64,000 bases of DNA. Source: Ruminococcus_C callidus. GTDB taxonomy: Bacteria; Bacillota; Clostridia; Oscillospirales; Ruminococcaceae. Below the pieces are notes generated by a model. That model did no database searches, was not told the DNA's origin, and saw only the letters and a program-made list of their open reading frames with translations. The stretch spans positions 2,666,001 to 2,730,000 of the forward strand of contig NZ_CP186925.1 of the NCBI RefSeq assembly GCF_049562855.1. The letters run 5' to 3'. Position 1 is the stretch's first letter. Each line of letters starts with the position of its first letter. Below, piece after piece: positions 59,549 through 64,000 of the stretch. Both the position numbers and the translations under genes were made by a program.

Positions 59549-60712
59549 ATGACAGAGCATTCTTTTTACATGGAGCGTGCCATACAGCTTGCCAAGCGTG
59601 GCACCGGCTTTACCAATCCCAATCCGCTGGTAGGTGCTGTGATCGTCAAAGATCACCGCATCATCGGCGAGGGCTGGCATGCCCGCTATGGTGACCTGCA
59701 CGCAGAACGAAACGCCCTGAAGAACTGCACGGAGGATCCTGCCGGTGCGACCATGTATGTCACACTGGAGCCATGCTGTCACCACGGCAAGCAGCCGCCC
59801 TGCACCGAAGCACTGGTGGAAAGCGGCATTCGGCGGGTGTACATCGGTTCCCGCGATTTCAATCCGCTGGTATTCGGCAAGGGTGTGCAGTATCTGGAAG
59901 AACACGGCATTGAAGTGATTCCGGATTTCCTGCGGGAAGCCTGTGATAAACTGAACCCGATCTTCTTCCGGTATATTGGCACCAAAATGCCCTATACCAT
60001 TTTAAAATATGCCATGACTGCTGACGGCAAGATCGCCTGTGCCGGCGGGGCTTCCAAATGGGTAACTGGCGAAGCTGCCCGTGCCCATGTTCAACAGACC
60101 CGAAAGCGGGTGGCTGCGATCTGTGTCGGCATCGGCACAGTACTGGCAGACGATCCTCTGCTCACCTGCCGCTGTGAGAATCCTTCCCAGCCGGTACGGG
60201 TGGTACTGGATACCCGCCTGCGAATCCCCATGGAGAGCCGGCTGGTGCAGACTGCCAAGGAAGTGCCGGTCATTGTCTTTTGCTATGCTCCGGACAAGGA
60301 CAAAAAGGCGGCTCTGGAAGCGGCAGGCGTTACCGTACTGGAGGCAAAGTTGCTGCCCAAGGAAGAACTGGACGAGTTGTTCATGCGGCTCGGCGAATTT
60401 CAACTCTCCAAGGAGGAACTGAACGGCAGACACATCTCCCTGCGAAACTGTCTGGAACAGCTGGGACAGCGTGGGCTGGACAGCGTGCTGATTGAGGGCG
60501 GTGCGACCATTCACGCCGCAGCATTGCAGGAAAATTGCTGTGATCTGGTGCAGGTTTACGTGGCACCGAAGCTGTTCGGCGGCGACGGTCTGTCCCCCAT
60601 TGGCGGCATGGGCATTACCACACCGGACAAGGCTGTCCTGCTGTCCGAACCCACCATTACCCGTCTGGGACAGGATCTGCTTCTGGAATATACCAGAAAG
60701 GAGCAATTTTAA
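59549..60712 (+). CDS. ribD: Bifunctional diaminohydroxyphosphoribosylaminopyrimidine deaminase / 5-amino-6-(5-phosphoribosylamino)uracil reductase
   Basis: 387 residues. Deaminase domain 1-145: zinc His in GDLHAERNAL, Cys pair in LEPCCHHGKQPPCTEAL. Reductase domain about 150-385: YTILKYAMTADGKIACAGGASKWVTG and LIEGGATIHAAAL (NADPH site). ATG 59549 follows GGAGG; an earlier in-frame ATG is inside the terminator. ribE begins 1 base after its stop. Carries out steps 2 and 3 of the pyrimidine branch of riboflavin synthesis. Confidence 0.96.
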   Translation: MTEHSFYMERAIQLAKRGTGFTNPNPLVGAVIVKDHRIIGEGWHARYGDLHAERNALKNCTEDPAGATMYVTLEPCCHHGKQPPCTEALVESGIRRVYIGSRDFNPLVFGKGVQYLEEHGIEVIPDFLREACDKLNPIFFRYIGTKMPYTILKYAMTADGKIACAGGASKWVTGEAARAHVQQTRKRVAAICVGIGTVLADDPLLTCRCENPSQPVRVVLDTRLRIPMESRLVQTAKEVPVIVFCYAPDKDKKAALEAAGVTVLEAKLLPKEELDELFMRLGEFQLSKEELNGRHISLRNCLEQLGQRGLDSVLIEGGATIHAAALQENCCDLVQVYVAPKLFGGDGLSPIGGMGITTPDKAVLLSEPTITRLGQDLLLEYTRKEQF

Positions 60713-60713
60713 G

Positions 60714-61349
60714 ATGTTTACCGGAATCGTAGAAGAAATGGGGACTGTGCGGCGGCTGAACCAGTCCCCCAACCGGTGCGAACTGGAACTGTCCGCCACA
60801 AAGGTGCTGGAGGGGACGCAGATCGGCGACAGCATTGCCGTGAACGGCGTTTGCCTGACGGTGATTCGCATGGACAAAGACCACTTCACAGCAGATGTGA
60901 TGCCAGAAACCCTGCGGCGGAGCAATCTGGGGCAGCTGAAAACCGGCTCGAAAGTGAATCTGGAACGTGCCATGGCGGCGGACGGCAGATTCGGCGGGCA
61001 CATTGTCGCCGGACACATTGACGGCACGGGAACAATCCGTTCCATGCAGCCGGAGGGCAACGCAATGCTAGTGACGATCAGTGCCACACCGGAACTGCTC
61101 CGGTATGTGGTGGAAAAAGGCTCCATTGCCATTGACGGCATCAGCCTGACAGTGGCAAAAGTTTCCCACACGGATTTCACTGTGAGCCTGATCCCACACA
61201 CCGGTGAGGAAACCACCCTGCTGAAGCATCGCTCCGGTGAGATCGTCAATCTGGAAACCGACATCATCGGCAAGTATGTGGAAAAGCTGATGCAGCCGAA
61301 AAGCGGCGGTGTCACTATGGAACTGCTGCAACAGAACGGATTTTTTTAA
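60714..61349 (+). CDS. ribE: Riboflavin synthase, alpha subunit
   Basis: 211 residues built of two similar lumazine-binding halves: MFTGIVEEMGTV ... NGVCLTV ... HIVAGHIDGTGTI and IDGISLTVAKV ... TLLKHR. Dismutates two 6,7-dimethyl-8-ribityllumazine into riboflavin. AAAGGAG precedes ATG 60714. Followed 11 bases later by the NADAR gene. Confidence 0.95.
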   Translation: MFTGIVEEMGTVRRLNQSPNRCELELSATKVLEGTQIGDSIAVNGVCLTVIRMDKDHFTADVMPETLRRSNLGQLKTGSKVNLERAMAADGRFGGHIVAGHIDGTGTIRSMQPEGNAMLVTISATPELLRYVVEKGSIAIDGISLTVAKVSHTDFTVSLIPHTGEETTLLKHRSGEIVNLETDIIGKYVEKLMQPKSGGVTMELLQQNGFF

Positions 61350-61360
61350 AGGAGATACAT

Positions 61361-61843
61361 ATGCGGCATATCATTTGTTTTCACAATCCAGAAGAAGAAA
61401 ACGGCTATCTCAGCAACTGGTATCCCTCGCCGTTCGAGAAAGACGGCATTTCCTTTGCCCACATGGAACAGTACATGATGTACCAGAAAGCCCTGCAATT
61501 TCAGGATACCGAAATTGCACAGCAGATTCTGCAAACCGACAACCCCGGCAAGGTCAAGGCGCTGGGGCGGAGCGTCCGGAACTATGTGGACTCCCGGTGG
61601 AGTGCAGTCCGGCAGCAGATCGTCTGCGAGGGGCTGCTGGAAAAATTCCGGCAAAACCAGTCGCTTCTGCAAGAACTGCTGGCAACTGCACCGCATCTGC
61701 TGGCAGAATGTGCGGTACACGACAGGATCTGGGGCATCGGACTGTCCATGACAGACAGCGACCGTTTTTCTCCGGAAAAATGGCGTGGACAAAATCTGTT
61801 GGGTTATACACTGATGCAGGTACGGGACGAACTATCCAAATAA
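61361..61843 (+). CDS. NADAR-family protein (YbiA-like N-glycosidase)
   Basis: 160 residues. Family motifs: ENGYLSNWYPSPFEKDGISFAHMEQYMMYQKAL, GRSVRNYVDSRWSAVRQQIVCEGL, and LLATAPHLLAECAVHDRIWGIGL, ending RGQNLLGYTLMQVRDEL. E. coli YbiA hydrolyses the N-glycosidic bond of the reactive early riboflavin intermediates (damage control). The position between ribE and ribBA fits this exactly. Some NADAR proteins instead remove ADP-ribose from guanine; the operon context argues against that here. GGAG precedes the ATG. Confidence 0.92.
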   Translation: MRHIICFHNPEEENGYLSNWYPSPFEKDGISFAHMEQYMMYQKALQFQDTEIAQQILQTDNPGKVKALGRSVRNYVDSRWSAVRQQIVCEGLLEKFRQNQSLLQELLATAPHLLAECAVHDRIWGIGLSMTDSDRFSPEKWRGQNLLGYTLMQVRDELSK

Positions 61844-61856
61844 GGAGGTCATTTCT

Positions 61857-63059
61857 ATGGCAATTACATATAACACCATTGAAGAAGCTTTGCAGGACTT
61901 GCGGAACGGCAAGTGCATTCTGGTAACAGACGATCCGGATCGGGAAAACGAGGGCGACCTCATCTGTGCCGGACAGTTTGCCACCACGGAAAACGTCAAC
62001 CTCATGGCAAGTGCCGCAAAGGGGCTGATCTGCATGCCCATGAACCATGACAACATTGTCCGGCTGGGACTGACGCAAATGGTTTCTCACAACACCGACA
62101 ACCATGAAACCGCGTTCACCGTTTCCATTGACCATATCGACACCACCACCGGTATTTCCGCAGTGGAGCGTGGTCTGACAGCCCGCATGGCAGCCGATCC
62201 GGAAGCACACCCCGGCGACTTCCGCCGTCCGGGACACATGTTCCCGCTGGAGGCCAAGCCCGGCGGCGTTCTGGAACGGAACGGGCACACCGAAGCAACT
62301 GTAGACCTGCTCCGGCTCGCCGGACTGACACAGGTGGGACTTTGCTGTGAGATCATGGACGATGACGGCACCATGATGCGTGGCGAAAAGCTGGCAGACT
62401 TTGCAAAACAGCACGGGCTGTCCTTTATCACCATTCGGGAACTCCAGCACTACCGCCGGAATCATGACAACTTCGTGGAAGAAGTGGCACGGGCAGAACT
62501 GCCCACAGTCCACGGACATTTCCAGATGTTCGGTTTCCGCAACACCATCAACGGGGACGAGCATGTGGCTCTGGTCATGGGTGATGTGGCAGACGGCAAG
62601 CCGGTATTGTGTCGGGTACACTCTGAGTGTCTGACTGGTGATGTGTTCGGCTCCTGCCGGTGCGACTGCGGCGAACAGCTGAACCGTGCACTGGACATGA
62701 TCCACGCAGAGGGACGGGGCGTTCTGGTCTATCTGCGGCAGGAAGGCAGAGGCATTGGTCTGCTGAACAAGATTCGGGCGTACAAGCTACAGGAAGACGG
62801 ACTGGATACCGTAGAGGCAAATATCAAACTGGGATTTGCACCGGACCTGCGGGATTACAGCGTAGGTGCACAGATCCTGAAACATCTGGGGGTAACTTCT
62901 CTGCGGCTGATGACCAACAATCCGGAAAAGATCGCAGAGCTGGGCGAATACGGGCTGACTGTTGCCGAGCGTGTTCCCATCGACATTCCGGAAAAGCCGG
63001 AGAATCTGCGGTATCTCAAGACCAAGCAGTTCAAAATGGGTCATTATCTACACTTTTAA
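61857..63059 (+). CDS. ribBA: Bifunctional 3,4-dihydroxy-2-butanone-4-phosphate synthase / GTP cyclohydrolase II
   Basis: 400 residues. RibB domain 1-205: DDPDRENEGDLICAGQF, HTEATVDLLRLAGL and GVLCEIM-like GLCCEIMDDDGTM. RibA domain 206-400: zinc site HSECLTGDVFGSCRCDCGEQL and LVYLRQEGRGIGLLNKIRAYKLQ. Makes both the pyrimidine and the four-carbon precursors of riboflavin. AAGGAGG precedes the ATG. No ribH follows, although it is the usual next gene. Confidence 0.96.
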   Translation: MAITYNTIEEALQDLRNGKCILVTDDPDRENEGDLICAGQFATTENVNLMASAAKGLICMPMNHDNIVRLGLTQMVSHNTDNHETAFTVSIDHIDTTTGISAVERGLTARMAADPEAHPGDFRRPGHMFPLEAKPGGVLERNGHTEATVDLLRLAGLTQVGLCCEIMDDDGTMMRGEKLADFAKQHGLSFITIRELQHYRRNHDNFVEEVARAELPTVHGHFQMFGFRNTINGDEHVALVMGDVADGKPVLCRVHSECLTGDVFGSCRCDCGEQLNRALDMIHAEGRGVLVYLRQEGRGIGLLNKIRAYKLQEDGLDTVEANIKLGFAPDLRDYSVGAQILKHLGVTSLRLMTNNPEKIAELGEYGLTVAERVPIDIPEKPENLRYLKTKQFKMGHYLHF

Positions 63060-63071
63060 GGGGATTTGTCT

Positions 63072-63632
63072 ATGAAAATCATTTATAGTAGTATGCTTCC
63101 TCTGCTGGCAGCTGTCTGTGTATGGACAAGCGGCTGCGGCTCGCTGGAGTCCGCTGTGGAATCTTCCACAACAACCGCAACTACTGCTACAGAAACGACA
63201 ACAGAAACGACAGAAACTACTGTTGCGGAAACCACTACAACATCTGCAACAGAAACCACTACGACGTCTGCAACAGAAACTACTACAGCATCCGCAACAG
63301 AAATTGCTACAGAAATTGCTGCAATACCAACAACAGAAGCTACGGACGATGCTGCGACAATAGAAGTGTTCGCCTGCACTGCCGGCACGTGGTATATGGA
63401 CGGAGATCCCGATACGGCTTCTCTGGTCATGGACGGTGAAGGCGGTGTGGCTGCCTACTACGCCACCGGCAATCTGGAATACAGCGGTTATCTGGAATGC
63501 ACCGATGCGACATCAGGAACATACGCCATTTATCAGGACAGCGGCGAATATGTTACAGATTTTACCTTTGATGATGCGGACACATTTCACATCAACAGCA
63601 ACTGGGGACCTGTGACATTCCGCCGGACTTAG
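63072..63632 (+). CDS. Thr-rich putative lipoprotein
   Basis: 186 residues. Signal peptide ending TSGCGSLES, a workable lipobox with Cys about 20. Residues about 30-90 are a Thr/Glu/Ala-rich linker coded partly by three 24-bp tandem repeats (63228-63302; ETTTTSAT motif). The C-terminal domain (about 100-186) is a small beta fold: CTAGTWYMDGDPDTASLVMDGEGGVAAYYATGNLEYSGYLECTD. It should be anchored on the outer face of the membrane. ATG 63072 has AAGGGG upstream. Its TAG stop is part of the target duplication of a 23-bp element. Confidence 0.75.
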   Translation: MKIIYSSMLPLLAAVCVWTSGCGSLESAVESSTTTATTATETTTETTETTVAETTTTSATETTTTSATETTTASATEIATEIAAIPTTEATDDAATIEVFACTAGTWYMDGDPDTASLVMDGEGGVAAYYATGNLEYSGYLECTDATSGTYAIYQDSGEYVTDFTFDDADTFHINSNWGPVTFRRT

Positions 63633-63655
63633 GGCAATACCGCATCAGCGTTTCC
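63633..63655. mobile_element. 23-bp hybrid A/B minimal element
   Basis: Starts with the B end (GGCAATACCGCA) and finishes with the A end (TCAGCGTTTCC), flanked by TTAG on both sides (63629-63632, 63656-63659). The interior is absent. Confidence 0.65.
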
Positions 63656-63679
63656 TTAGACGTTGTCCACAGAAAGGAA

Positions 63680-64000
63680 GTGATTCCCCTGCACCTATTA
63701 TTCTGTATCAACCGCAATTTTTGCTGGCAGCTGGTACAATGCCTGCGTTCTGTGGTACGATTTCCCTGTTCGGAGGGCTACACCGTCCATGTGCTGCACT
63801 CCGATCTAACAGCGGACGATCTGCAACAGATACAGCAGAAGGTTCCGGAAGCGGAAATTCTGGGGGTGTCCATAGACGAAACCTTTTTTCAGGACTTTCC
63901 GGAAACTGACCGCTATCCCAGGCAAATCTACTACCGCATCTTTGCGGCTCAGTTTTTACCGGCAGAATTAGACCGTGTGCTGTATCTGGACACCGACACG
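63680..64000 (+). CDS. Family 8 glycosyltransferase (N-terminal part, truncated by window end)
   Basis: 107 codons visible. LHLLFCINRNFCWQLVQCLRSVV, YTVHVLHSDLTADDLQQI, YPRQIYYRIFAAQFLPAELDRVLYLDTDT: the nucleotide-sugar fold and the DxD motif of GT8 (LDTDT). Such enzymes transfer galactose or glucose to surface polymers. The start is uncertain: GTG 63680 lies in the AAAGGAAG site, a CTG at 63689 has better spacing. The gene continues beyond the window. Confidence 0.8.
   Translation, partial: MIPLHLLFCINRNFCWQLVQCLRSVVRFPCSEGYTVHVLHSDLTADDLQQIQQKVPEAEILGVSIDETFFQDFPETDRYPRQIYYRIFAAQFLPAELDRVLYLDTDT

Noticed and set aside
1..64000. tRNA, rRNA, tmRNA or RNase P genes
   Set aside because: No cloverleaf with TTCGA-type arm or conserved rRNA/tmRNA/RNase P core was seen on either strand.

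Overview
The window looks like a chromosome segment of a Gram-positive gut or rumen anaerobe of the Ruminococcus type (Oscillospiraceae, Bacillota). Evidence: two exported proteins end in type I dockerin repeats; an amidase carries choline/glucan-type cell-wall-binding repeats; a four-subunit ferredoxin-linked 2-oxoacid oxidoreductase is present; control is by T-box, FMN riboswitch and sigma-A promoters; Shine-Dalgarno sites are strong. No rRNA, tRNA, CRISPR array or replication origin was recognised. These are readings by eye; no database was searched.

Layout. 1-10.7 kb: aldo/keto reductase, GT2 glycosyltransferase, cell-wall amidase, Ca-type P-ATPase, a YhgE/Pip membrane protein and its divergent TetR regulator. 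10.7-12.7 kb: an AT-rich island with a PoNi-like immunity gene, small partners and no toxin. 12.7-15.9 kb: GNAT, zinc-ribbon membrane protein, DUF5662-like protein and a holin/endolysin pair. 16-34 kb: the branched-chain amino-acid region. leuA (minus strand) sits behind a T-box with a leucine (CUG) specifier. Divergently, ilvBN-ilvC-ilvD-leuCD follows a leader peptide rich in Val/Ile/Leu and an attenuator. leuB, ilvA and ridA complete it. Between leuD and leuB lies an opposite-strand array of six small AT-rich genes, each preceded by a near-identical ~115-bp repeat holding a TTGACT-17-TATAAT promoter. 34-41 kb: XRE regulator with operator, glyA, rarA, MATE exporter, dockerin protein. 41.1-41.5 kb: two tandem minus-strand small-RNA genes. 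41.5-44.6 kb: an IS5-type element, MITEs and an MscS channel. 44.7-51.3 kb: membrane protein, D-lactate dehydrogenase, PepV-like peptidase, metallophosphoesterase, PPC/dockerin protein. 51.5-58.2 kb (all minus): VOR-type oxidoreductase, P-loop ATPase, acyl-CoA ligase and FabH, a plausible branched-chain acyl-CoA route. 59.3-63.1 kb: FMN riboswitch and ribD-ribE-NADAR-ribBA, without ribH. The window ends in a Thr-rich lipoprotein and a truncated GT8 gene.

Mobile repeats are the dominant non-coding feature. Two related 172-173-bp palindromic MITE families (A and B) recur between genes with 4-bp target duplications. Family A has the terminal repeats of the IS5-type element at 41563-42775. Two short elements combine an A end with a B end. 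A third, 160-bp family is nested in one B copy with a 3-bp duplication.

The strongest candidates for new biology are the promoter-repeat gene array (25.7-29.1 kb), the twin small RNAs (41.17-41.49 kb), the A/B MITE system and the ilvB leader-peptide attenuator.
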